Shown here: in pieces, positions 8,654 through 16,830 of the stretch
How positions within the stretch are numbered: position 1 is the first letter of the stretch
How the letters are laid out: every line of letters begins with the position of its first letter
From: Actinocrinis sp035650855
GTDB taxonomy: Bacteria > Actinomycetota > Actinomycetes > Streptomycetales > Catenulisporaceae
Assembly: GCF_035650855.1 (NCBI RefSeq)
Contig: NZ_DASRGV010000103.1
Coordinates: forward strand, 1 to 30,030
Direction: 5' to 3'
Length of the DNA: 30,030 nucleotides
Position numbers and translations under genes: made by a program
Notes under the pieces: generated by a model
The model's database searches: none
What the model saw: the letters and a program-made list of their open reading frames with translations, nothing else
What the model was told of the DNA's origin: nothing

Positions 8654-10711
8654 TCACGACCAGGGAGACGGCGGCGGTGGCGGCACGACCGCCGGCCGGT
8701 CGTCGCAGGTGATCGTGTTGGGCAGCTCCCAGGGCGCCAGCCACGGCCCGGTGGTCCCGCCGCCGGTGTTGCCGCCGAGGTCGGTGACGGCGAACTCGGA
8801 GCCCGCGGGCGTGAAGTGGAACGACCCGCAGTTGTTGATCCCGACCGCGCCGACGTTGCGGGCCACCACGTTCTGGAAGCTGGCCGACCCGGCGGCCCGC
8901 GCGCTGAGCACGGAGGTACCGGTGCCGTCCACCTTGATGTCCGAGAAGTGGACGTTCGAGATCGAGTACAGGTCCTTCACCGGGAAGTCGGCGACCAGCA
9001 TGATCGCGTTGTAGGTGTTGTCCAGGAAGTCGTCCCCGGTCACCTCGACGTCCGCGGCGATGCTGCTCTGCAAGGCGTAGATCCAGATCGCGCCGAGCCC
9101 GATGTTCCAGTTCAGCTCGTAGGTTCCGGCTCGCACCGTGGTGTTGCCGGTGATCCACAGGTGGCCGCTGAAGGGCACCGCGTTGAACCGGCTGCCGACC
9201 TGAAGTCCGCTGCCTTCCCGGATCGGGTCGGCGACCAGATTGTTCGACACGGTGTTGTCGCTGCCGCCGTAAATCGCGATCCCGTTCGCCAGCACCGGCG
9301 TCTGCACGGTGTTGTGGTCGAAGGTGTCGTTCGCGTCCGCGGTGACCTCGGACCACATCGCCAGGCCGTCATCGCCGGCGTTGCGGATGGAGTTGTTCTG
9401 CACCAGCGAGTTCGTCACGCCGGTGTGGAAGTTGATGCCGTCGGCGATCTGATCTGCGATCACATTGTTCGTGATCTTGAGGTTGTCCATCGGCCCGTCG
9501 AACCACATGCCCACCTTGGTGTGGTGGATGTAGAGCCCGTCGACGGTCGAGTCGCTCAGCGCGCCGCCGATGCCGTTGACCTGGTCGGTGTCGATGCGCT
9601 CGCGCACGTCGCCCTCGATCGCGAAGCCGGAGAGGTGCACGTTGTGGCTGCCGCCGGCCGAGGCGTCCCTGCCGTAGAAGCCGACGCCGGTGTGGATCGA
9701 GCCGTCGGGCGCGGGGCTGCTGAGGGTGACCTGGTGGCCCTTGACGATCGAGTACCAGCTGCCCGCGCCCTCGACGGTCACGTTGTCGACGATGATGTGC
9801 CGGTTGACCTGGAACGTGCCCGGCGGGATGTAGACCTTCAGGTGCGTCTTCTGTGCGAAGGCGATCGCCCGGTCGAAGGCGTCCGCGGAGTCGCGCCGGC
9901 CGGTCGGGTCGGCGCCGAAGAACAGCACGTTCGCCGAGATCGGGTCGAGCTTCGGCGGCGCGACCAGCTGAGAGTCCATCAGGTCGATAGTCGTGGTGGC
10001 GGCGGTGCTGCCAGCCGGAACGGTCAGCCGGATCTTCGAGCCCGCCGCGTAGGTCCGGCCGAGGAGGAGCCGCTGCTCGTCGTAGAAGTGGTTCGGCCGG
10101 AACGGGGTCGGGAACACCGGGGCCGGCGTGGTCTGATCCGGCACGCAACTGCACTCGGTGGTCCACCAGTCAGGGTGCAGCGGACCGGCATTCGGGTCGT
10201 TGCTGAACGGATACTCGTTGTACAGCCACGCGTACTGCGACGTGAGAGTCATCGTGCGGTGATCGTGGCCGTTGACGGTCACGTCCAGCGGGGCAGTTAT
10301 CCCGCCGCCGGTTGGAGCGTCAGGGATGCTGTACCGCACGGTGACCGCGTTCGCAGAGCTGGGCAGCGTGAACTCGACGTACTGACCGGGCGTCAGATTG
10401 ACCGCGGACCGGCCGGATGCTTCCGCCGGAAGCGTGTAGGCGGTCGTGCTCGGGCCGATGACCGTGCCGTTCGTCGCGGCGTTCTCGGCCTCCTGCTCGA
10501 CGATGCCGAGGCTGGCGCCGCGCCCGGCGACCAGGGAGGGGTCGATCGCGGCGCGGGTCACGGCGGTCGGCGTGTACCCGCCGGCGGCCAGCGCGGGACC
10601 GCCGAACAACACGCCGAGCCCGGCGGTGGCGGCTGTCGCGGCCGCGAGCACCGCGGTACGCCGCGGCCGGCCGGGTGAGCTGGGCAGAGCTCCGGAGATG
10701 CTCCGTTGCAT
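8654..10711 (-). CDS. Secreted beta-helix glycosidase, probable GH87 alpha-1,3-glucanase (mycodextranase)
   Basis: A 685-aa exported protein. A signal peptide with a Tat-like RPRRTAVL and a hydrophobic core ends near PALAAGG (about residue 45). A CBM6/35-like module (about 65-245) starts at VEQEAENAA and carries GQYVEFTLP. A Pectate_lyase_3-type parallel beta-helix follows from ADPTGRRDSADAFDRAI. Three aspartates, D424 (ADGINFH) and D447-D448 (NAGDDGLAMW), have the same 23-residue spacing I recall for GH87 catalytic residues, so hydrolysis of alpha-1,3-glucan from fungal walls is the best prediction. The protein stops right after a proline run (VVPPPPPSPWS), as if a C-terminal linker and module were missing. 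I chose ATG 10711 over an upstream ATG because it leads directly into the signal peptide. The gene lies between obg and proB. Confidence 0.78.
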   Translation of the reverse strand: MQRSISGALPSSPGRPRRTAVLAAATAATAGLGVLFGGPALAAGGYTPTAVTRAAIDPSLVAGRGASLGIVEQEAENAATNGTVIGPSTTAYTLPAEASGRSAVNLTPGQYVEFTLPSSANAVTVRYSIPDAPTGGGITAPLDVTVNGHDHRTMTLTSQYAWLYNEYPFSNDPNAGPLHPDWWTTECSCVPDQTTPAPVFPTPFRPNHFYDEQRLLLGRTYAAGSKIRLTVPAGSTAATTTIDLMDSQLVAPPKLDPISANVLFFGADPTGRRDSADAFDRAIAFAQKTHLKVYIPPGTFQVNRHIIVDNVTVEGAGSWYSIVKGHQVTLSSPAPDGSIHTGVGFYGRDASAGGSHNVHLSGFAIEGDVRERIDTDQVNGIGGALSDSTVDGLYIHHTKVGMWFDGPMDNLKITNNVIADQIADGINFHTGVTNSLVQNNSIRNAGDDGLAMWSEVTADANDTFDHNTVQTPVLANGIAIYGGSDNTVSNNLVADPIREGSGLQVGSRFNAVPFSGHLWITGNTTVRAGTYELNWNIGLGAIWIYALQSSIAADVEVTGDDFLDNTYNAIMLVADFPVKDLYSISNVHFSDIKVDGTGTSVLSARAAGSASFQNVVARNVGAVGINNCGSFHFTPAGSEFAVTDLGGNTGGGTTGPWLAPWELPNTITCDDRPAVVPPPPPSPWS

Positions 10712-10787
10712 CGAATGCTCGTTTCTCTCGTGAGTGTGAACACCTGATGACGCCCACGGTGGCCACACACCACCAGGCCGCGAGGTG

Positions 10788-10816
10788 ACACTAGGGCCGC
10801 TCGGGCGGCTCCACAA
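10788..10816 (-). promoter_or_regulatory. Candidate promoter of the glucanase gene
   Basis: On the minus strand, TTGTGG (10811-10816) and TAGTGT (10788-10793) are separated by 17 bp, a reasonable vegetative-type promoter. It would give a leader of about 70 bases before ATG 10711. The gap between glucanase and obg (10712-10932) shows no gene. Confidence 0.4.
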
Positions 10817-10932
10817 GAGTCACTGCAAGATATTTTCGTCGCTCTGTTATTTGCTTGCGGTCAAGATTTGCGTTCTTGCGGGAAGTGCTAGGACTTGTTG
10901 CGCATGAGGCAGGTATCGCGCAAGCGGCTCGG

Positions 10933-12354
10933 TCAGCTGTACAGCCGGTCGTCCGAGCCGCGCGGCCCGAGGTGCTCAGCGCCGCTGGCCAACGTCGGCT
11001 GCCAATCGAAGATCACCGCGTCGGGGCCGTCGCCGATCACGACCTCGTCGCCCTCGTGCGCGCCCATTTCCAGCAGTGCCTGTTCGACCCCGAGCCGGTT
11101 GAGCCGGTCCGCGAGGTAGCCGACCGCCTCGTCGATCGAGAAGTCGGTCTGCCGCACCCAGCGCTCCGGCTTGCTGCCGCGCACGACGTAGTGCCCGTCC
11201 TCGAAGGAGAGCGTGAACGGCGCCTCGTCGACCGCCTTCGGCCGGATCACCAGGCGCCCCGGCTCCTCGGCCGGACGCTGCGCCCGCGCCTGCTCGACGA
11301 TCTCGGCCAGCGCGAAGGCCAGCTCGCGCAGTCCCTCCCGGCTGACCGCGGAGACCTCGAACACGCGCAGGCCGCGCGCCTCCAGGTCCGGGCGCACCAG
11401 TTCCGCGAGGTCGCGCGCCTCCGGGACGTCGATCTTGTTGAGCACGACAAGGCGCGGCCGGTCGGACAGCATGCCGAGCGCCGCGAACTGGGCGCCCGCG
11501 CCGGTCCCGCCGCCGACGTTCTGCTCGTCGCCGCTCAGCGCCTCCTCGTACGCCGCGAGCTCCGCCTCGATGACGTCCAGGTCGCTGAGCGGGTCGCGGT
11601 CGGGCTCCAGGGTCGCGCAGTCGAGCACGTGCACCAGCACCGCGCAGCGCTCGATGTGGCGCAGGAACTCGTGGCCGAGCCCCTTGCCCTGGCTCGCGCC
11701 CGGGATCAGCCCGGGCACGTCGGCCATCGTGAAGACATGGTTGTCCGCGGTGACCACGCCGAGGTTGGGCACCAGCGTGGTGAACGGGTAGTCGGCGATC
11801 TTCGGCTTGGCCGCCGACATCGCGGCGATCAGCGAGGACTTGCCGGCGCTCGGGTAGCCGATCAGCGCCACGTCCGCGACCGACTTGAGCTCGAGCACGA
11901 ACTCCCCGGCCTCGCCCGGCTCGCCGAGCAGCGCGAATCCGGGAGCCTTGCGCTTGGTGGTGGCCAGCGCCGCGTTGCCGAGCCCGCCGGGGCCGCCCTT
12001 GGCCAGCACGAAGCGGGTGCCCGCGCCCACCAGGTCGGCCAGCACCTCGCCGTCCGCGGACTTGACCACGGTCCCGCTCGGCACCGGCAGCACCACGTCG
12101 GCCCCGTTGGCGCCCTGCTTCAGGTCGCCCGCGCCCGGCTTGCCGTTGCCCGCGGTGCGGTGCGGGGAGTAGTGGTACTCGATCAGCGAGGTGACGTTCG
12201 GGTCGACCACCAGGATCACATCGCCGCCCCGGCCGCCGTTCGCCCCGTCGGGGCCGCCGAGCGGCTTGAACTTCTCTCGGTGCACGGAAGCGCAGCCGTG
12301 GCCGCCCTTACCGGCCGCGACGTGCAACATCACGCGGTCTACGAAGGTGGCCAT
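10933..12354 (-). CDS. obg: Obg GTPase (ribosome assembly, development)
   Basis: A 473-aa essential GTPase that binds the 50S subunit late in assembly and responds to the GTP pool; in Streptomyces Obg affects the onset of development. The glycine-rich Obg fold (residues 1-158) starts MATFVDRVMLHVAAGKGGHG. The G domain has GYPSAGKSS from about residue 166 (G1), DVPGLIPGAS (G3) and NKID (G4). A C-terminal OCT domain (about 360-440) includes FSIDEAVGYLADRLNRLGV. The size with OCT domain is the actinobacterial form. ATG 12354 has GGAGAG 9 bases upstream. It follows rplU-rpmA as in most bacteria, but a 15-bp hairpin separates it from rpmA. Confidence 0.96.
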   Translation of the reverse strand: MATFVDRVMLHVAAGKGGHGCASVHREKFKPLGGPDGANGGRGGDVILVVDPNVTSLIEYHYSPHRTAGNGKPGAGDLKQGANGADVVLPVPSGTVVKSADGEVLADLVGAGTRFVLAKGGPGGLGNAALATTKRKAPGFALLGEPGEAGEFVLELKSVADVALIGYPSAGKSSLIAAMSAAKPKIADYPFTTLVPNLGVVTADNHVFTMADVPGLIPGASQGKGLGHEFLRHIERCAVLVHVLDCATLEPDRDPLSDLDVIEAELAAYEEALSGDEQNVGGGTGAGAQFAALGMLSDRPRLVVLNKIDVPEARDLAELVRPDLEARGLRVFEVSAVSREGLRELAFALAEIVEQARAQRPAEEPGRLVIRPKAVDEAPFTLSFEDGHYVVRGSKPERWVRQTDFSIDEAVGYLADRLNRLGVEQALLEMGAHEGDEVVIGDGPDAVIFDWQPTLASGAEHLGPRGSDDRLYS

Positions 12355-12393
12355 GGCTGTCTTCTCTCCGACTTCAGATAAGCCCGATCACGA

Positions 12394-12430
12394 CAGTACG
12401 CCGGGTCGACCACTGCGACCCGGCGTACTG
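12394..12430 (-). terminator. Perfect 15-bp hairpin between rpmA and obg
   Basis: CAGTACGCCGGGTCG (12394-12408) and its exact reverse complement (12416-12430) enclose a 7-base loop. It lies 50 bases after the rpmA stop and 40 bases before the obg start. There is no T-tract, but the stem is strong enough to terminate or attenuate, or to act as a processing site, between the ribosomal proteins and obg. Confidence 0.7.
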
Positions 12431-12479
12431 GCGAGACGGTGCTTTGAGACTGCTGTGCGTACCGTGCGGTAGACGCTGC

Positions 12480-12737
12480 TTAGGCGTCGACGCTCACGAT
12501 GTTGATGACCTTGCGGCCCCGGTGCGTACCGAACTGCACGGCGCCCGCGGTCAGCGCGAACAGCGTGTCGTCCTTGCCGCGGCCGACGTTCTCACCCGGG
12601 TGGAAGTGGGTACCGCGCTGACGCAGCAGGATCTCGCCGGCGTTCACCTTCTGGCCGCCGAAGCGCTTCACGCCGAGCCGCTGCGCGTTCGAGTCCCGTC
12701 CGTTGCGGCTGGACGAGGCGCCCTTCTTGTGTGCCAT
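12480..12737 (-). CDS. rpmA: Ribosomal protein bL27
   Basis: An 85-aa large-subunit protein whose N-terminal tail reaches the peptidyl transferase centre. MAHKKGASSSRNGRDSNAQRLGVKR is the standard bL27 start, and there is no Firmicutes-type cleaved extension. The Gly-rich core GTHFHPGENVGRGKDDTLFAL is intact. It starts 6 bases after the rplU stop, and its Shine-Dalgarno (GGGAAG/AAG) lies inside the last codons of rplU, so the two are co-translated. Confidence 0.97.
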   Translation of the reverse strand: MAHKKGASSSRNGRDSNAQRLGVKRFGGQKVNAGEILLRQRGTHFHPGENVGRGKDDTLFALTAGAVQFGTHRGRKVINIVSVDA

Positions 12738-12743
12738 GTCAGC

Positions 12744-13061
12744 TTACTTCTTCCCGGTGTCGATGCTGGTGACCTTGACCTGGGTGTACTTCTGCCGGTG
12801 GCCCTGGCGCACCCGGTAGCCGGTCTTGTTCTTGTACTTGAGGATGTCGATCTTCTTGCCCTTGACCTCGGCGACGATCTCGCCGTGGACCTTGACGCCT
12901 TCGAGCACCCACGCGTCGGAGGTGACCGAGTCGCCGTCGACGACGAGCAGCGCCTTCATCTCCACCGGGGTACCCGGCTCGCCGACGAGCCGGTCGACCT
13001 CGACTACGTCGCCCACGGCGACCTTGTGCTGCCTACCGCCGCTGCGGACGATCGCGTACAC
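12744..13061 (-). CDS. rplU: Ribosomal protein bL21
   Basis: A 105-aa large-subunit protein that binds 23S rRNA. It begins VYAIVRSGGRQHKVAVGD with a GTG start and contains KIDILKYKNKTGYRVRQGHRQKYT, the conserved RNA-binding end of the family. GTG 13061 is chosen because AGGAG lies 7 bases upstream and homologues start at this YAIVRSGG. The frame stays open for another 74 codons upstream, but that stretch is not bL21-like. It is the first gene of an rplU-rpmA unit. Confidence 0.97.
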   Translation of the reverse strand: MYAIVRSGGRQHKVAVGDVVEVDRLVGEPGTPVEMKALLVVDGDSVTSDAWVLEGVKVHGEIVAEVKGKKIDILKYKNKTGYRVRQGHRQKYTQVKVTSIDTGKK

Positions 13062-13179
13062 CGCTACTCCTACGGTTTTGCCTACGCCTGCGCGCAGTGC
13101 GATACAAGTCGCCGCGACAAGCTGAGACTGTCGATTGACTGGTCCGGCGCGGCGCGGGGGCACCGCGGGACGAGGGGCG

Positions 13180-13185
13180 AGCCTA
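13180..13185 (-). promoter_or_regulatory. Candidate -10 for rplU-rpmA
   Basis: On the minus strand TAGGCT, preceded by GTGTT, resembles a -10 box about 120 bases before the rplU start. The -35 is poor. The 302-base gap between rne and rplU (13062-13363) holds no gene; besides this it contains only the hairpin at 13219-13259. Confidence 0.3.
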
Positions 13186-13218
13186 AACACGCCGAAAAGC
13201 AAGCGTACGGATCGGGTG

Positions 13219-13259
13219 CCGGTGAGGTCAAACTGAAGATCACGAACGAGCCTCACCGG
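13219..13259 (-). terminator. Inverted repeat between rne and rplU
   Basis: CCGGTGAGG and CCTCACCGG pair perfectly over 9 bp (12 with wobbles) around a 23-base loop. It sits 105-145 bases after the rne stop and before the candidate rplU promoter. It could be the rne terminator or part of a leader; the long loop makes the call uncertain. Confidence 0.4.
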
Positions 13260-13363
13260 TGCTAAGCGGTGCGTGACCGTCACCGAACGCGCACCCTCGC
13301 TCGCCCCGCGGCGCGTCGGTCCGATACGGATCGTGCGGGCCGCGCGGCGAAGCGCTTGGAGCC

Positions 13364-16300
13364 TTAAGAAGCTTCCGCGTTCGACTGCGGAGAGCCTGCG
13401 GGGCGGCTGGCCGCCCGGCGGCGCTTGCGCGGCCGGCCGGTATCGACCAGTGCCTCGCTCAGTTCGTCACCGGTCGCCGCGGCGTCCGGGTCGTCCGCGT
13501 GCGCCTTGAGGTTGATCGGCGCGGTCTGCACGGCCGGAGCCTGAGCCGACTCGGCGTCTGCGCCCGCATCCACCTCGGCGCGCGGGCTCGTGTCCGGCGC
13601 GGCGTCGTCGGCGACCCAGGACGAATCCACCGGTGCGCCCGGTGCATCCTCGCCCTCGTGGTGCTTGCCCTTACGCCGCCTGCGCCGGCTGGCCCGGCTC
13701 TCTACCGCACTGCTGGCGTGACGAGCGTCACCGGCATTGCCGTTCGATGCGTTACCGCCGTGGTGCTCTGACGCGTCGCCAGAACCGCCGTGCTCGTCGT
13801 GGCCGTGGCTGTGCTCTCCGGTCACCCGGTCGATCCGCTCGACCACGGTGGTGGCCCGCTCCGCGGCCTTCCGGCCGTGCGGCTCCACCGGGTCCATGTG
13901 CACGATGATCCCGCGGCCGTTGCAGTGGTCACAGGTCTCGGAGAAGGCCTCCAGCAGGCCCTGGCCGACCCGCTTGCGGGTCATCTGCACCAGACCGAGC
14001 GAGGTGACTTCCGCCACCTGGTGCTTGGTGCGGTCCCGGCCCAGGCATTCGAGCAGCCGGCGCAGCACCAGTTCCCGGTTCGACTCCAGCACCATGTCGA
14101 TGAAGTCGATCACGATGATGCCGCCGAGGTCGCGCAGCCGCAGCTGGCGGACGATCTCCTCGGCCGCCTCCAGGTTGTTGCGGGTGACCGTCTCCTCAAG
14201 GGAGTTGCTGCCTTGGCCGGTGAACTTGCCGGTGTTCACGTCGATGACGACCATCGCCTCGGTCCGGTCGATCACCAGCGAGCCGCCGCTGGGCAGCCAG
14301 ACCTTGCGGTCCAGGCCCTTGGCCAGCTGCTCGTCGACCCGGTACACGTTGAACACGTCGGTGTCGCTGGTCCAGTGCTCAAGCCGCTCGGCCAGCTCGG
14401 GCGCGACCCCGGACAGGTACTCGTGGATCGTCTTGTACGCCTCGTCGCCGGAGACGATCAGCTTGCTGAAGTCCTCGTTGAAGATGTCGCGGATGACGCG
14501 CACCGTCAGGTCCGGCTCGCCGTAAAGCAGCGCCGGGGCGTTGGCCGTGCGGGACCGCCGCTCGATCTCCTCCCACTGCGCGACCAGGCGCTCGACGTCG
14601 CGGGCCAGCTCCTCCTCGCTCGCCCCCTCGGCCGCGGTGCGCACGATCACGCCGCCGTCCTCGGGCACGACCTTCTTGAGGATCTGCTTGAGCCGCGTGC
14701 GCTCGTTGTCCGGCAGCTTGCGGCTGATGCCCATCATCGAGCCGCCGGGGATGTATACGAGGAACCGGCCGGGCAGCGAGATCTGGCTGGTCAGCCGCGC
14801 GCCCTTGTGCCCGATCGGGTCCTTGGTGACCTGCACGAGCACCGGCTGCCCGGACTTGAGCGCGGACTCGATCCGCTTCGGCTGGCCCTCGAGGCCCGCC
14901 GCGGCGAAGTTCACCTCGCCCGCGTACAGCACCGCGTTGCGGCCCTTGTTGATGTCGACGAACGCCGCCTCCATCGACGGCAGCACGTTCTGGACCTTGC
15001 CCAGGTACACGTTGCCGACGTACGAGACCGAGGACTCGCGGTTGACGTAGTGCTCGACCAGCACGCCGTCCTCAAGCACGCCGATCTGCGTACGGTTCGC
15101 TGCCTGACGCACCACCATGACGCGTTCGACCGACTCGCGGCGGGCCAGGAACTCGGCCTCGCTCACGATCGGGGCGCGGCGGGAACGCGTCGAGCGGCCG
15201 TCGCGGCGGCGCTGCTGCTTCGCGGCCAGGCGCACCGAGCCGCGCACGCCGAGCACGTCGTCACCGGTGCGCACCGAGTCCGGCTCGCTCAGCCGGGAGG
15301 AACGGCGCTCCCGCGGCTCGCGGGGCTCGCGCGGCTCACGGATGCGCACCACCGTGTTCGGCGGGTCGTCATCTTCCGTGCCGCCGGCGGCCAGGTCCTC
15401 GGCGGTCTGCCGGCGGCGGCGCCGGCGACGGCGCCGGCTCGAGCCCTCGGCGTCGGTGACCAGCCCCGCCTCGTCGGCGTTGTCGGCCTCGGCGGGCTCG
15501 GTCTCGGACTCCTCGGCTGACGCGGCGTCAGCCCGTGCGGCGACCGCGTCGCCGCTGCGACCGCTCCCGTTGCGGCTGCGCCGACGGCGGCGGCGCGACT
15601 CGCGCTCGGCGTTGGCCTCCGGCGTCTCATCGGCCGTCGGCTGCTGCGGCGCACGCTCGGCCTCTTCGGCCGCGGCGGCGGGCTTGGGCTGGGCCTGAGT
15701 CGGAGTCTGCGGCGCGGTGGCCCGGCGGCGGATCGGCTCGGCGACGACCGGCGCCTGGAAGATGAGCATGCCGGGGCGCTGCGGCGTGACCGGCGCGGGT
15801 GCCAGCGTCGGGGCCTCCTCGGCCTCGGCGTCCGGTGACCACGCGGCCTCGATCTCCTCGGCCTCGAGCGCGCCGGCGGCCTCTTCCTCGTCCACGGTGG
15901 TGGAAGAGGAGCCGCTGGCGGAAGAGGAGCCAGTGGCGGGGGAGGAGGCGGCGGCCAGCGGTTCGACCGGCTGCGTCGGCGCGGTCGCCCGCTTCCGGCT
16001 GCGGCGCGCCCGGCCGGTGGCCTGCGGCGTCTCGGCGGCCTCGGGCTGAGCGGCGCCGGACTGACCAGTGCCCGACTGAGCACCGCCGGACCGGTCTGCG
16101 TCGGCTTGGGCCGGCTCGGGCTGAGCGCTCACATCGGCGCGGGCGGACTCGGCGCTGGCCGCGGTCTGCGGAGCCGCGGCGCCCGCGGCCTCCGTGTCCG
16201 CCGCCTCGCCGGTGCGCGTCCGGCGGCGCGTGGTGGTCTTGCGCGCGGTCTTCTTGGCCGGGGCCTCCGGCGCGGCGGCTGCGGCGACCTCGGGCGCGGC

Positions 16301-16654
16301 CTGGGCTGCGGCCGCCTCGGCGGACGCGTCGCCAGCCTGCTCCGCAGCGGCGGCCGGGGCCGCCTTCTTCGTCGCGGTCTTGCGCGTCGTCTTCTTCGCC
16401 GCAGGCGCCTCGGCGGCGGCCTTGGTCGCGGCCTTCTTGCCGCGGGCGCGCTTGGCCGCCGGGGCGGCCTCGGCCGGCTCGGACGCGTCACCGCCGCTCG
16501 CGGCCTCGGCCCGCGGAGCGCTCTCCGCGGTCGGGGCCCCGGCGGGGCGGCTGGCCGCACGGCGGCGGCGCGGGGCGGTGTTCGGCGAGTCGGCTGTGGA
16601 CTCGTTCTCGGGTTCCAGGCCTGAGCCGGAACCGGTGGGCTCGTGATCGAGCAT
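13364..16654 (-). CDS. rne: Ribonuclease E/G with long N-terminal disordered region
   Basis: A 1096-aa endoribonuclease for mRNA decay and rRNA/tRNA processing. Residues 1 to about 500 are Ala/Pro/Glu/Arg-rich and low complexity, with basic patches such as AKKTTRKTATKKA and RRRRRRRR-like runs, probably for RNA or partner binding. The S1 domain starts near 525 (GVLVEHYVNRESSVSYVGNVYLGKVQNVLP). The DNase I-like catalytic part has D805 (IDVNTGKFTG) and D850 (VIDFIDM), equivalent to E. coli D303 and D346. The zinc link is C908/C911 (CDHCNGRG). A shorter His/Gly- and Arg-rich tail follows. This layout, with the extension in front of the catalytic core, is that of streptomycete RNase ES. The start is ATG 16654 with GGGAG 11 bases upstream. 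The downstream rplU-rpmA pair is the usual actinobacterial neighbour. Confidence 0.94.
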   Translation of the reverse strand: MLDHEPTGSGSGLEPENESTADSPNTAPRRRRAASRPAGAPTAESAPRAEAASGGDASEPAEAAPAAKRARGKKAATKAAAEAPAAKKTTRKTATKKAAPAAAAEQAGDASAEAAAAQAAPEVAAAAAPEAPAKKTARKTTTRRRTRTGEAADTEAAGAAAPQTAASAESARADVSAQPEPAQADADRSGGAQSGTGQSGAAQPEAAETPQATGRARRSRKRATAPTQPVEPLAAASSPATGSSSASGSSSTTVDEEEAAGALEAEEIEAAWSPDAEAEEAPTLAPAPVTPQRPGMLIFQAPVVAEPIRRRATAPQTPTQAQPKPAAAAEEAERAPQQPTADETPEANAERESRRRRRRSRNGSGRSGDAVAARADAASAEESETEPAEADNADEAGLVTDAEGSSRRRRRRRRRQTAEDLAAGGTEDDDPPNTVVRIREPREPREPRERRSSRLSEPDSVRTGDDVLGVRGSVRLAAKQQRRRDGRSTRSRRAPIVSEAEFLARRESVERVMVVRQAANRTQIGVLEDGVLVEHYVNRESSVSYVGNVYLGKVQNVLPSMEAAFVDINKGRNAVLYAGEVNFAAAGLEGQPKRIESALKSGQPVLVQVTKDPIGHKGARLTSQISLPGRFLVYIPGGSMMGISRKLPDNERTRLKQILKKVVPEDGGVIVRTAAEGASEEELARDVERLVAQWEEIERRSRTANAPALLYGEPDLTVRVIRDIFNEDFSKLIVSGDEAYKTIHEYLSGVAPELAERLEHWTSDTDVFNVYRVDEQLAKGLDRKVWLPSGGSLVIDRTEAMVVIDVNTGKFTGQGSNSLEETVTRNNLEAAEEIVRQLRLRDLGGIIVIDFIDMVLESNRELVLRRLLECLGRDRTKHQVAEVTSLGLVQMTRKRVGQGLLEAFSETCDHCNGRGIIVHMDPVEPHGRKAAERATTVVERIDRVTGEHSHGHDEHGGSGDASEHHGGNASNGNAGDARHASSAVESRASRRRRRKGKHHEGEDAPGAPVDSSWVADDAAPDTSPRAEVDAGADAESAQAPAVQTAPINLKAHADDPDAAATGDELSEALVDTGRPRKRRRAASRPAGSPQSNAEAS

Positions 16655-16830
16655 TCGGGCGGTTCTCCCGTCGTGGCCGCCGGGCGCTCGGACGCCACCG
16701 GTTCCGGTGTGCGTCGGCGCCGCGCGGCGGCTCGTCTGTACGTACTGAAGTCAGGTGGGCCGGATCGGGCGTCTCGCCGAATCGGGCCGTCGTGCCGGCG
16801 CCGCCGCGAAGGCGGGGCGCCTGCGAGCAC

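Noticed and set aside
8816..10678. 620-codon open frame antisense to the glucanase gene
   Set aside because: Composition is a His/Arg/Asp/Val-rich shadow of a GC-rich gene; the other strand has a signal peptide and catalytic motifs.
10855..12381. 508-codon open frame antisense to obg
   Set aside because: obg is unmistakable on the minus strand, and the antisense frame shows no motif.
13062..13283. N-terminal extension of rplU by 74 codons
   Set aside because: bL21 homologues begin at YAIVRSGG, where a GTG with AGGAG upstream is present; the extension has no family similarity.
13790..15520. 576-codon open frame antisense to rne
   Set aside because: Shadow of the RNase E catalytic region.
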